Source of the DNA: Scytalidium lignicola
Lineage: Eukaryota; Ascomycota; Leotiomycetes
Direction of reading: 5' to 3'
DNA length: 64,000 bases
Assembly: GCA_002812745.2 (NCBI GenBank)
Contig: NCSJ02000086.1
Coordinates: 78,340-142,339, forward strand
Positions within the stretch are counted from its first letter, which is position 1. The number at the start of each line of letters is the position of its first letter. The notes below the pieces were generated by a model, which was given only the letters and a program-made list of their open reading frames with translations, was not told the origin of the DNA and ran no database searches. A program made the position numbers and the translations under genes. Below, piece after piece: positions 1 through 10,201 of the stretch.

Positions 1-2
1 TT

Positions 3-179
3 GTCTACGATCCTGCTGATCGGATTACTGCAAAGCATGCTCTGCAGCATCCATGGTTTAAAGAGATTGCACAGCCTGATGATGGAACTGAAGCAGCCAA
101 AATTCGGCTGCAAAGACAAATGCAAGCGGAGGAGAACGGAACTGCAGGATCATCTGCAAGATATAATAGATACCGTTGA
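3..179 (+). CDS. Protein kinase C-terminal fragment, probably LAMMER/CLK family (partial, 5' end outside window)
   Basis: Reading frame 3 is open from the window edge to a TGA at 177-179. It encodes 58 residues that begin with the last kinase subdomain (XI): YDPADRITAKHALQHPWF, with the invariant Arg of the 'DPxxRxT' motif. A short polar tail rich in Gln and Arg follows. This ending, with a 'DDGTEA' segment after HPWF, looks like fungal LAMMER dual-specificity kinases (Kns1/Lkh1), which phosphorylate SR-type splicing factors and other nuclear targets. That assignment rests on memory of the family, because the catalytic core is not in the window. A longer overlapping frame starting at base 1 lacks any kinase signature and is a shadow. 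Confidence 0.72.
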   Translation, partial: VYDPADRITAKHALQHPWFKEIAQPDDGTEAAKIRLQRQMQAEENGTAGSSARYNRYR

Positions 180-577
180 ACTCCAGGCATGACACGGAAA
201 ATATGATGGCGTATGGGGTATGGGGCATGGAGCACGGTAATTTACATCGGCATCACATAGTATGGGAATATGGGCGGTGATAATGAATTGGGTCTTCTTG
301 TGACATGTCATATCAATTGCTTAATAGGAAAATTTCCTGCCAAGCGAATAAAGATACCTTATGATTCATCTCCTACCTAGAGTATCACTTTCTTTTGCTG
401 TGTGCCGCCTAATATCAACGAGTATTTTGTACCTTACGTCCTAGACACAGCCTCGTCACCTCAGGCGTCGACAAGGCTGAACTGATGAGTCAGCAGTGTT
501 GATTTCCCGTCAACTTTTTGATCAACTAATCTCACAAACTCTTTATCTCTAGAACATGGCGTGAAAGACTCAATTCC
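180..577. other. Intergenic: kinase 3' UTR and tRNase Z 5' region
   Basis: No gene is visible. A two-codon upstream reading frame, ATG GCG TGA at 556-564, ends 13 nt before the first ATG of the tRNase Z gene and may modulate its initiation. Confidence 0.6.
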
Positions 578-3394
578 ATGCATGAGCTAGTTCCAATAGT
601 AAAAAAGACTTTCATTTCGCGGCTTAAAGCCCGCAAGCCTCCGAATCTCACAAACCTACCCAAAACCACCAGCTCGCATGGTCTTTCCCCACGTTCAAAA
701 CCTTCCCTTTCTCGAAGCCTTCCCTCAAGCAACAAAGTCCCACTACACCGTGTATTACCTGGACCACGTCTCCGGAATTCCAATCGGAACTTCAAATATC
801 TAATTATTTTTGAAGAAAAAAAGCCCGATAATATCAGCAGTGTAAGGCAACAAAGGAAAGAAAAGGCGCTTAACCGCAGCCATTTAAGAATGAAGAATTG
901 GGCCCAAATCTTAACAGCGCCGACTGCCGATACGCCTGGCACTGCATTATTACTACATTTTGATAAGAAGAGATATCTTTTCGGTAATGTTGGCGAGGGT
1001 ACACAGCGAGCATGTGTGCAGAGGAAAACCCCATTAGGGAAACTTGAGGATATCTTTCTCACAGGTCCAGTTAGTTGGAAAAATGCGGGAGGTCTACTGG
1101 GTATGATGTTGACAGTGGCAGATGCTTCTGCGGGTGCAAAAGAAGCGAAGGCAGAAGTGAAAAAGAAGAAAGAGAAGAACGGCGGCAAGGTTGACCCAGA
1201 GAAAGAAGAGGATCGAGGACTAAACGTTCATGGGGGTAAGAATCTTACTCACCTGTTGGCGACTGCGAGAAGGTTTGTCTTTAGAAAAGGAATGCCTGTT
1301 CGGTCAAATGAGTTCAGAGCAGAGAGAGAGACAAGAGTCGGAAGGAAGGATTGGGAACCAACCTGGAGTGATGAGAATATTAAGGTCTGGGTTATTGTCA
1401 CTGAGCCGGCAGAAGCAGGTAGGACTACAAGAAAGAGAAGTCATGAGGAGTTCTCTGCCGATACCATAGTGAATTCAGAAGGCGTGCATATAACGCGAGA
1501 AGAACAGGAGGACCTGGATGATCAGTTGCGAAGGTCTGTTTTAGCCTCTATGTTCAATTCGGAATGGCGCCTGGACTCCCTAGTTACGAAGAAGCTTGCA
1601 GATGTACAAATGCCTGCAGCTATCTTCTTTCGAAATTCGGAGGGGAAAATAGAAAAGTACACTGGACCAGTTCCTGGTGGAGTTGAGCCGGTTCCTGATA
1701 TTGATGTTCTTATACGGAACCCTTGGCCTGGAGCTTTGATCGAATCACTTCCTCAAACAACCCCTTCAAGTGATTCTGTTTCATACATTGTCAAAAACTA
1801 CCCACAGCGTGGAAAGTTTGATGCCAAGACTGCAATGAGCTTGGGAGTGAAGCCGGGTCCCAATTTTAGGTTATTGACAATGGGGCAAAGTATTACCACA
1901 GATGATGGTAAACTAGTCACGCCTGACATGGTAATGTCGCCATCCAAGGAAGGTAGCGGGTTTGCAGTCGTCGAGTTGCCCAATACTTCATATGTTGAGG
2001 CGTTAGTCAGCAGAGAAGAATGGTCGTCACCAGAAGTCATGAAAGGCGTCGGCGCAATAATATGGATTTTAGGCCCCGGTATGATTATTGACTCACGGCT
2101 TCAAAAGTTCATGGAAGATCACAAGGAGTTAAAACATATTATTTCTTCTCCAGAATACTGTCCAAACAATATCTCTCTAGATTCTCCTGCTTCTGCTGCA
2201 ATCCGGCTACATCTTCTTGATTCTGAACGCTTCCCTATTCCTGTGCACAACAACGTTGCCAAATTACAGCCGAAGAAAGATGATCTACCACTTCCTTATG
2301 AAATAGCCAGAGCTGGGAAATTGATCCAGTTAGAGCCGTATTTTGCAGTTCAGGATAGTGCGGTTATACCTTACCTAGATACTGCAAAAGTTGTGAGCGA
2401 AACTTCTCAAGAAGTTTTATCATTAGCTGAGGAAGCTAAAAAGGAGATCTCAAGTCCCGAGTATTTAGCAAGGCTTAGTGCTTCTCAAAAAGATATACCT
2501 AGCCGGGATGCGGAGGTGATTACACTTGGAACTGGTTCTGCCCTGCCTTCTAAATATCGAAACGTTTCGGCCACTCTAATTAGGGTTCCAGGCTATGGCA
2601 GCTACCTCTTTGATTGTGGGGAAAATACACTAGGACAGTTGAAAAGAGTCTTTGGTGAAGCCCTTCCAGAGCTGCTTCACGACCTCAAGGCGGTTTGGAT
2701 TAGCCACCTCCATGCTGACCATCACCTTGGCACCGCAGCGGTGATTAAGGCTTGGGACCTTGAAACAAGGGGCACAGATCCAACAGCGGCTAATAGCAAA
2801 CTTATGGTTGCATCTGAAATGGGCATGTTAAACTGGTTAAGAGAATACTCCGAGGTGGAAAGTTATGGCTATGACCGCTTACATCCATTTCCGATCAGCA
2901 GCCGGCATGGCATACAACGTGAAGCGTTCAGCAATTTAATGACTGAATCATTTGGTCTCAAAGCTATACATGCTTGTGGCGTTGAACATTGCCACGGAGC
3001 TTTAGCAGTCGTCCTTGAATTCCCAAATGGCTTCAAAGTAGCGTATTCTGGCGACTGCCGACCATCAAAAACATTTGCAAGGATGGGTCTCGGAACTTCG
3101 CTTTTGATCCATGAAGCAACGTTTGACGATGAGCTGTGTGGTGATGCTATTGCAAAGAAACATTCTACGACGGCTGAAGCCTTAGACATTGGTAAACAAA
3201 TGGATGCAAGAAGAATTTTGCTCACTCATTTCTCTCAAAGATACCAAAAGATCCCTGTTATGGAAAAGGATGGTGATAAAGATCAAGTTGCAATTGTTGC
3301 TTTTGACTACATGCGAGTCAAGGTTGGAGACATGGCTAAACTAGAGGCATTCCGACCAGCGTTATTAAAGTTATACGAAGAAAAGGAGGATTGA
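578..3394 (+). CDS. trz1: tRNase Z, long form (ELAC2/Trz1 type), 938 aa
   Basis: This is the endonuclease that removes 3' trailers from pre-tRNAs in nucleus and mitochondria. Single exon. The long form is recognised from two metallo-beta-lactamase halves. The N-terminal half, from about residue 105, contains YLFGNVGEGTQRA. The C-terminal half starts at about residue 640 with TLGTGSALPSKYRNVSA and carries the zinc-binding HLHADH at residues 710-715, a GDCRPS segment and a HEATFDDEL segment. The first 104 residues are basic and Ser-rich, like a mitochondrial presequence. An in-frame ATG at 890 (residue 105) would give a protein starting at the usual nuclear form, MKNWAQILTAPTADTPGTALL-like. Both starts are plausible, and alternative initiation could supply two compartments. 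The gene converges on the next one, which ends at 3697. Confidence 0.95.
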   Translation: MHELVPIVKKTFISRLKARKPPNLTNLPKTTSSHGLSPRSKPSLSRSLPSSNKVPLHRVLPGPRLRNSNRNFKYLIIFEEKKPDNISSVRQQRKEKALNRSHLRMKNWAQILTAPTADTPGTALLLHFDKKRYLFGNVGEGTQRACVQRKTPLGKLEDIFLTGPVSWKNAGGLLGMMLTVADASAGAKEAKAEVKKKKEKNGGKVDPEKEEDRGLNVHGGKNLTHLLATARRFVFRKGMPVRSNEFRAERETRVGRKDWEPTWSDENIKVWVIVTEPAEAGRTTRKRSHEEFSADTIVNSEGVHITREEQEDLDDQLRRSVLASMFNSEWRLDSLVTKKLADVQMPAAIFFRNSEGKIEKYTGPVPGGVEPVPDIDVLIRNPWPGALIESLPQTTPSSDSVSYIVKNYPQRGKFDAKTAMSLGVKPGPNFRLLTMGQSITTDDGKLVTPDMVMSPSKEGSGFAVVELPNTSYVEALVSREEWSSPEVMKGVGAIIWILGPGMIIDSRLQKFMEDHKELKHIISSPEYCPNNISLDSPASAAIRLHLLDSERFPIPVHNNVAKLQPKKDDLPLPYEIARAGKLIQLEPYFAVQDSAVIPYLDTAKVVSETSQEVLSLAEEAKKEISSPEYLARLSASQKDIPSRDAEVITLGTGSALPSKYRNVSATLIRVPGYGSYLFDCGENTLGQLKRVFGEALPELLHDLKAVWISHLHADHHLGTAAVIKAWDLETRGTDPTAANSKLMVASEMGMLNWLREYSEVESYGYDRLHPFPISSRHGIQREAFSNLMTESFGLKAIHACGVEHCHGALAVVLEFPNGFKVAYSGDCRPSKTFARMGLGTSLLIHEATFDDELCGDAIAKKHSTTAEALDIGKQMDARRILLTHFSQRYQKIPVMEKDGDKDQVAIVAFDYMRVKVGDMAKLEAFRPALLKLYEEKED

Positions 3395-3696
3395 TATTAA
3401 TAAAAGCCTCGTCGTCTCCTTCTCTGTATATTTTACACACTTTTGACCCTACATCATTAGCCGGCTGTCATGGTATTTCAATTACCCATTGTATGTATGA
3501 GAGACTAAAAGGGTTGTACAATATCACATATGGTTTACGGTCTGAATAGATTATCTCACTGGTTCTCTTGTCAACCCATGAGTCAGATGGTATATTTATA
3601 TTTTTCTGTAAAGTTTCTCTGCGCTACCTTTCAGTTACATTCTTGCTTCCTCTTTCTTCTCTAATTATCCTAGTCTCACTTTTTAAAACGACCTAA
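3395..3696. other. Convergent intergenic spacer (two 3' UTRs)
   Basis: 302 bp between two converging genes. AT-rich and T-rich stretches are consistent with two terminator regions. Nothing else is seen. Confidence 0.6.
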
Positions 3697-4842
3697 TCAC
3701 GACCGCTCGCCATCAACTTCCACTAGATTTCTGTACATCTTGGATAGTCTCTCCACTGTGCTCTTTATTTCTCCAAGAGGCATGGAAATCTCCTCTACCT
3801 CTAGTTTGCTATAGTTGCTTTCCGAACAATTCTCAACATCGGGGCTAATATCCATATGTTCTAGCGACCTAGAAATCGAGAGGATAGTGTCATCTATGTT
3901 TGCATCCGGATTGAAGTCGGCCCTGGATGTGAGATTTGCATAGTAATCGAGGATGGCATCTTCAACTCCATGCTCATAATTTCCTTTCTTTTGATCTTTA
4001 TTTCCATGCCTGCCATAGGAGTTGTTCTCGTCCTTCATTTCATTTTGGAGTAATGGCATAGTACCCGACTCTCTACCGGCTCTCTTTCTTCGTCTCCTAA
4101 CTTTAACTTTGGCTGTTGCCTTCTCCTTTTCCCGTCTCTCATCCTTTTCTGCCATCAGCATCTTTCTAAAGTCTCTAATCTCTCTTCCTAATTCAAGACT
4201 ACTACTCCTTAACTCCTCTCCCCTGCCAGTCCAATCCATCCATCCTTCAACGATCTTCAACAGTCTCGACTCCCTCTTTTGTCTCTTTCTCTTCCTTCCT
4301 AAGATTGCTGCCCTCAAATCGGAGATAATTGTTTGATTGCCTCCTACGGCAGCAAGAATGCAGGCTTCGCACCCTGAGGGAAATCTCTCGTAGCGTGCAT
4401 CGTATGGCGTGGCATCGAAGGTCACACGGTATAGATCTTCGTCCATCCAGATGCTGTTGATCATCTGCAGTCGTTTCAGGAAGGAATATACATTTGGTGG
4501 GAGCCTCTCTGTGTTTCTGGCAATAGAACCCAGACGGGTCGTGGCTTCTGTCGCAACCAGGAGGAAGATGGTGTGGATTAGGTGTGGATTGAGGGTCTTA
4601 TGGCTATGGCAGAGATGAGGATTGGATTCTGTTTTGAAGGCTATGTCAATCTTTATTGATAGCCTGGAGAGAACTGATTTTGGTCGGAGGAGCTGTGGAG
4701 GGAACTGTGAAAGACATGTTTCTTGATCTAGGAGCCACTGTTCTGTTGGCACTTGACCGGGAGGTAGGGACAGGAGCTGTGTTAGGAGCTCGACTTCGCC
4801 CGCGTTCAGATCTTCGACACCTTTGATTGATAAGTTTGGCAT
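3697..4842 (-). CDS. Uncharacterised protein, 381 aa, single exon
   Basis: I do not recognise a named domain. The first 200 residues look like a folded alpha-helical domain with a CEACILAAVGG segment followed by a basic stretch (GRKRKRQKR) at about residue 182. A Lys/Arg/Glu-rich probable coiled coil (about 220-255) contains a bipartite basic patch (KVRRRRKRAGR) that could be a nuclear signal. The rest is acidic and low in complexity, with a final helix. The ATG at 4842 is the first in the frame and no splice sites are needed. The codon frame is clean over 1.1 kb, so the gene is very probably real. It is convergent with trz1. Confidence 0.8.
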   Translation of the reverse strand: MPNLSIKGVEDLNAGEVELLTQLLSLPPGQVPTEQWLLDQETCLSQFPPQLLRPKSVLSRLSIKIDIAFKTESNPHLCHSHKTLNPHLIHTIFLLVATEATTRLGSIARNTERLPPNVYSFLKRLQMINSIWMDEDLYRVTFDATPYDARYERFPSGCEACILAAVGGNQTIISDLRAAILGRKRKRQKRESRLLKIVEGWMDWTGRGEELRSSSLELGREIRDFRKMLMAEKDERREKEKATAKVKVRRRRKRAGRESGTMPLLQNEMKDENNSYGRHGNKDQKKGNYEHGVEDAILDYYANLTSRADFNPDANIDDTILSISRSLEHMDISPDVENCSESNYSKLEVEEISMPLGEIKSTVERLSKMYRNLVEVDGERS

Positions 4843-6510
4843 ATTGACGTCTTCCTCTGCTTTTTACTTACTGGATGTATGGGCGGGGTTCTAATATTTC
4901 TTGGGTAGTCCATCAAGGGTTTTTATATATGGTAATTCTACTAGATTCTTCTCTATTTATAAACTTCTATACGACAATAAGCTTTGTGCAGAACCTGGAA
5001 GCTTCATGATTGTTGCCACCTCTTTCTTTGCCTAATTTTGGATGTCTAAACCTTTGTTCTGTGCTAGATGGGGGTCAATTGTAGATGTGGTTCGTGCCCC
5101 TTTGTTTAATCAAAGACATTCAGTTTTCTCAATGAAATGAAAACGACAGGCTATCTCGCCAATTCATATCTCATGACACTGATGAGTTGACATGAGATTT
5201 CCAGAGGCTGCCGTTCAGTAATATGCTTTCACGTTGCTGAGATGTATTTTGTCAGGTCTCTCTTAATTCCTAAGTCGAACACCACTCGCTCTGGCTTATT
5301 GGCACCTGGCGCTGTATGTTCAATTACAAAACACATTGATGGCACTGTCATTGCCTTCTCTGGATCTACATCCGTTACATAGTTTCATTCGGGGAGGGTC
5401 ACAAATCCTCCATTCAATGCCGATACTTTCACCTGATTTGGAGAGGAAGGGGGTAGGCGCGGAGTATCACCTTATTTTTGCTGCAAATTTGCCATTGGAG
5501 AACTCGATACTATATTTGTTGAATTAAGGCACGTGAAGCATGGTACGCAATATGGGGTTACTCTGTATATTGTGGTGTTGTACGGTAGTAACTACGTACG
5601 AGTAGAAGAGCTAACTAATGGAACTACCTGAAGTGGAAGTCACGTGCAATAAGCGATGTGGTGCCTAAGGTGACACATAGGATATCACAACAATATTAGA
5701 CTAGAGTTTATAATTTGAATTGCGTTTGCGATGTTGAGATCAATAATTGTCTTATGTTTGTGAGTTTTCGTGGGTGATTCAGATATGAGAATAAGCACCA
5801 TATAATTATTTACAGTTAGACAATGATGTAAATATCAAGGACCTTCACTTTCCTGCATCTTTCGATCAGCTTTGGCACAAAAAGAGCCGTGATTAAATTT
5901 TAGGCTAGGGGGAGTTGTTCGTGCATGGAATCTCCGCTCCCCCAGATTCGCCTTGATACAGTAAGATGGAGTATGCCGCGGACGTCCGAGGGCGGTAGTT
6001 TGCCCACGTTCCCACCTAGTAAACAACAGCTACGCCGCGAATTGAAACTTAACATATTGAGAGGTAAGTGAATTATTTATATTTAAAGTTAAATATTAAA
6101 TGTTGCTTGTATTTTAGAGCGTACTGACTTGACTCTTCTCGATTCGACATGAATATCACGGTGCAAGTAACTATCATGCATGGTTCATATATGTCGGTTC
6201 ACTCGGTATGACCGTAAATACTCCTTGATATACGGGAGTCGTTACGTGTGTTGATTCGTGATTGTATTCGAAAGTGGTGGTGGAGCTGCAGCTTATGGCT
6301 ACGACTCCCTACCACCCGATTAGGACTAGTACATGTGACTGGTGGCGCCTCCACGTGACTAGCTACCAACAACATATTTATTAAATCTATCTCAAAATTC
6401 TCGACCAATTCTCAATGCATGCCGTCTCCTTAGTAATTTTCCTTCTACCTATATATTACTCTGCACGGGCAAGCCATAACTCTAATTATGGATTTATTTT
6501 CAAATTTAAT
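4843..6510. other. Gene-poor spacer
   Basis: 1.67 kb with only short open frames (under 70 codons) that show no recognisable sequence. It includes CACGTG hexamers near 5531, 5641 and 6352 and an AT-rich segment near 6060-6110. It holds the promoter of the gene starting at 4842. No transposon remnants could be recognised. Confidence 0.5.
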
Positions 6511-8319
6511 TTATGGTTCGCATGGGAAGTTTGGTCCACGGGAGCCAGGAGAAGTCTACAAAAATTAATCAATGATCAACACTTCAGGGTTATAAAGAAA
6601 TATTACCTCTGTGCTAAACCAAGCATCATGGAAAGTTTGATAGTCACAAACTGGGATGCTCAACAACCCTGGTGTACGAACTCCTTGTGTAAAGGGGAAA
6701 GTGGTTGTGCTTCCTGAGCCATCGCTATTGTATGAGGGGAATGGCATCTGGTACCCAGGTTTATTACCGTTCAATTGGAAGCCTTGGAAAGCGCTATATC
6801 CATGTTAGTGTTCGGAATGTGTTAGACCATAATATGACATGGTGCTCATACCTAATGACGAAGTCGTCAATGTTTAATCCCCCGTAGGTTAGATGATCGC
6901 CAGTAAGCGTATCCGATGTTCCACCAGGAAGATAATCAGGAGAGCTGAATCTTGGTTAGCTTCAAAGTTTCTAGTGTTCATTTTTATGCCACTTACTGGT
7001 TTCCATCATCCATTAATCCTATTTTTTTTATTGTCAGCATCGGAGAGTAAATTAGGAGTGATAAAGCCATACCTAAAAGGTAAAAAGTATTTCCGGAAAN
7101 TTGCACAAGACCGAGATTTAGTGAAGAACTGCGCTAAAGCGTCACTATCAGAAGTGTCTTCGCTGCAGTCCTTTGCAACCCAACTAACAAATAAAATCAG
7201 TATTACTACTAATCCTTATAAGGTGTTAGACTTACATCACAACGGGGTACAGGTTATTAGTCAAGTGCCATGCTTTAACAGCGAGAAGACCGTAGAGAAT
7301 ACGTTCGAAATAAATTTTGAGCTCCATGTCATCGACAGTGTTAATAGGAGAATTTAAGAATTGACCACCGGAGAATAGATCCTGAATTGAAACAAATGGA
7401 TCACCTGCAAAATACCCCCCTTGTTGGACAATTTGCTGAACCATTTGTGACATCACATTTTGCATCGCGTTAACAATAGTGGATAAGCCTGATCCAAGCT
7501 GGGCAGCGTTGATGGCTTGTTGTTCAGCACTAAAGGTTATGGTAAGTCAATCTGTTGATATAAGAGAATTATCAAACATACGCTGGCAAAAACTCTTTTC
7601 CCACAGCTGAACCCGCTGAAATGAGTGAACCTAATGCACCAACACCCGAACTCACACCTGCGGCTTGAGCTCCCTGCAGGGCAGTTGAAGCATAAAACCC
7701 GATACCAGCGCTGAAAACTCCAAACAAGTTTACGGCAATATCAGTGAACAGCTTAATTGCTAGGTCATTCTGCACCTCAGGTGGCGCAAATGTGCCGGCA
7801 AAGGATTCGACATTTGGAGCGAGATCAGCCTCAGCTGCAGTGAGCGAATTATAAAAATTGAACCACAACTAATTGTGCGTTAGCTTTGAGCTCAAATCTA
7901 CAACTGTTATCTGAAACTCGAAAATATCTTACATTATGAAAGTTAGAGAACGAGTTTAAAATCAACCATCCGGCTGGACTGGTTACTGATTCACATTTGC
8001 CTACTCCAGCGTCACAAGCGCTAGTGGACAACAAGCAATCGTAATTCTCTGGGCCGTTGAAGAAATGAGAAATTGCTTCATCAAAGGGTTGGGTGCTTCC
8101 GTCGTTCACCCGTTGATCGTTATAATAGTTTGTTGCGTTTGCAAAGGCACCGTCTGCCATAGCTAATGACCAACGACCATTAGGATCCGCAGTTGGATCC
8201 CCAACTTGACTGCATTGAATAGCATGGTCGGCATCGTTGCTCAACTCGGGAACCGGTGTGGCCAAAACTGATGCTTGCCACAGAGTGACAAGAGGAAGGA
8301 ATGTGGCGACTGGATGCAT
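6511..8319 (-). CDS. Predicted secreted protein, 8 exons, about 476 aa
   Basis: Exons read on the minus strand: 8319-7933, 7868-7582, 7529-7236, 7183-7073, 7018-6997, 6950-6852, 6793-6607, 6555-6511. All introns have GT..AG ends; the fifth exon is only 22 nt. With the ambiguous N at 7100 left out the exons total 1431 nt, exactly 477 codons; with the N counted the frame breaks. The protein starts with a signal peptide (MHPVATFLPLVTLWQASVLA). A Cys-bearing domain with several N-glycosylation sequons follows, then a long Gly/Ala-rich amphipathic stretch around residues 150-200, and a C-terminal Cys-containing tail. An in-frame upstream ATG at 8463 would bury the signal peptide, so 8319 was chosen. 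A faint resemblance to the region after the catalytic domain of fungal killer-toxin-like class V chitinases is noted, but no function is assigned. Confidence 0.78.
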
Positions 8320-10201
8320 TCTGAAAGCGGAGGTAAAGGCTTTGTATTGATGTGAAAGAGAGTATTCTCTGACATGAGGATATCCTTTTGTCCCCATCGG
8401 TTCTCCATGGTCCTTTATAGGGACGACGAGCGCCAAGAGATATGGAGGATCACCATCCATCAACTAGGAGACTTCTATTGTTGGATCTCTAACGAAGTAC
8501 TAAAGAAAGAGTTGTTGACTAGTTTTAGCAAGGAGGATCTCAACTTCCACCCCAGGCAGCAGATTTTTGAGTTAGTCAAATCTAACCCCAGCACCATTGG
8601 AGTGTATGTAAAATCAGACAAAGGTAGATTTTAGTGAAAGGACTAGGTTTTATCATCCTTGCGCTCACTACAGAAATACTATAAGCTCACATACAGGGCC
8701 GAACAAGGCACCCTCCGTGGTAAGCATTCACTGCAGAATCCTATAAAAAAATTGGCTTCCGACTGATAAGAATTCAGGCTGCACAAACTGCGATAGTTTG
8801 CTCGGTCCTGCACAAAGTAATCTCATATTTAATAGACACTTCTAGTAAAGATCATTCTCATTCCTCTGGCAACTCCTTTTAACTATGGTATAGCTGTCGA
8901 TCACCAGTACTGTACTGTACAAGTAACTGGATGTGGTTGGGAGTTATAAATCCTTGTTTCAGTTGCCCCATATAAGGCTTAGATCTCCATACTTTTGTAA
9001 TCTCACTTTGGCTAATGGGTGGCTCCCCTACTAGCTTTCTCTCTTAGATGCGAGCTTACATGATACGTGTAACGAATAATTCTGCAATATAGCAGAGTAA
9101 GAATGTCCTGCATAGAAGGGATAATATTCTGGAACGTTAACCAGGATACGTGATTCCGGGTGGTGATGTCCTGGCACACCCGTAAGCAATATCTATTTAA
9201 GCACCCCCGGAAGATGATTGGTTTAAATAGAAGAGAATTACCTAATACACTTGTACCATCTTAAGCATAGGTCGGGATCACGCAGGGTCAGTTACATGTC
9301 CGGGGGCTCTTATCAACGACCGTGAAGTGCAATCCTTCGATAATAATACAGAAAGAAACTCTGATCATCTTCCTGCGCTTGGGATTTGCCTTAGCTCTTC
9401 GGACCGAGAACCTATCGACCTTCCCAAGCAGTCTCTAGAGTGAACATATGTACATCCGAAAGAGGAGTGTGAAGGATTAGGTTGTGACTGGGCCATGGTA
9501 AATTTACACGCTGTTATGCTTTAACTGCCCCATACTCCATTCGGCAATTGATCACACGAGCAAGCGACAGGAACGTTCCCGATATAGTGATTTAGCGATG
9601 TCTTGGGATGATGACGTCTTGGCGAACCGGGTTGCACTGTTCCTGTATTTTTAGGAGGGGCTGTAAGAATCAAGGCTTAGTAATTTCTGTTCATCCAAAC
9701 GCTAATACAGGGAAATTTTAATGCTGTGTACTATAAAAGATCAGTGCATATGTTCTACTGTAATATGTGTGTTATTCGTCGGGGTTTCTGCACCTCCGTT
9801 AACTAAAGAGAAGATATTATGTGTTTTTAGCTATCATAAATATTTAGGTATGCCTGCTATCGTGCGTGTGAACGTTTTGTTTGTATATATCAAACAGTCC
9901 ATGAGATCAATTCATAGTAACACTCAACAGCTTGTTATCTAGTAAGATTACTATGCGTTTGTTATAAGGGGTGCATTGTTTGCCGATGATTTTATTATCT
10001 ATCTTCCCTATTTCGAGACTCTTATTATCTTTAAAGTCTTTAAAGTCCATACATCTCAAGCACAGAGTCTAATTTTAAGCATTGATTCTGGATCAATCAT
10101 ATAGTAACATGAGATGTATTTTTTTAATTTAATTCCAAAACTCCAATTCAGTCACCAAGAGTTTTTACGCATATGCCCATTCATTCCAGCTTCAAGATTT
10201 C
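8320..10201. other. Gene-poor spacer, 1.9 kb
   Basis: Promoter of the secreted-protein gene plus the 3' flank of the MFS gene. AT-rich, with no open frame that resembles a protein. A GTAC-rich patch (CAGTACTGTACTGTACA) lies near 8906-8922. The absence of long frames and the high AT content would suit degraded repeat DNA, but no element is recognisable. Confidence 0.5.

Noticed and set aside
6893..7357. 154-codon plus-strand frame
   Set aside because: Runs antisense through several exons and introns of the secreted-protein gene, whose splice-consistent model is far better supported.
8374..8634. 86-codon plus-strand frame upstream of the secreted-protein gene
   Set aside because: Overlaps the promoter and 5' end of the opposite gene, and shows no domain or codon character.
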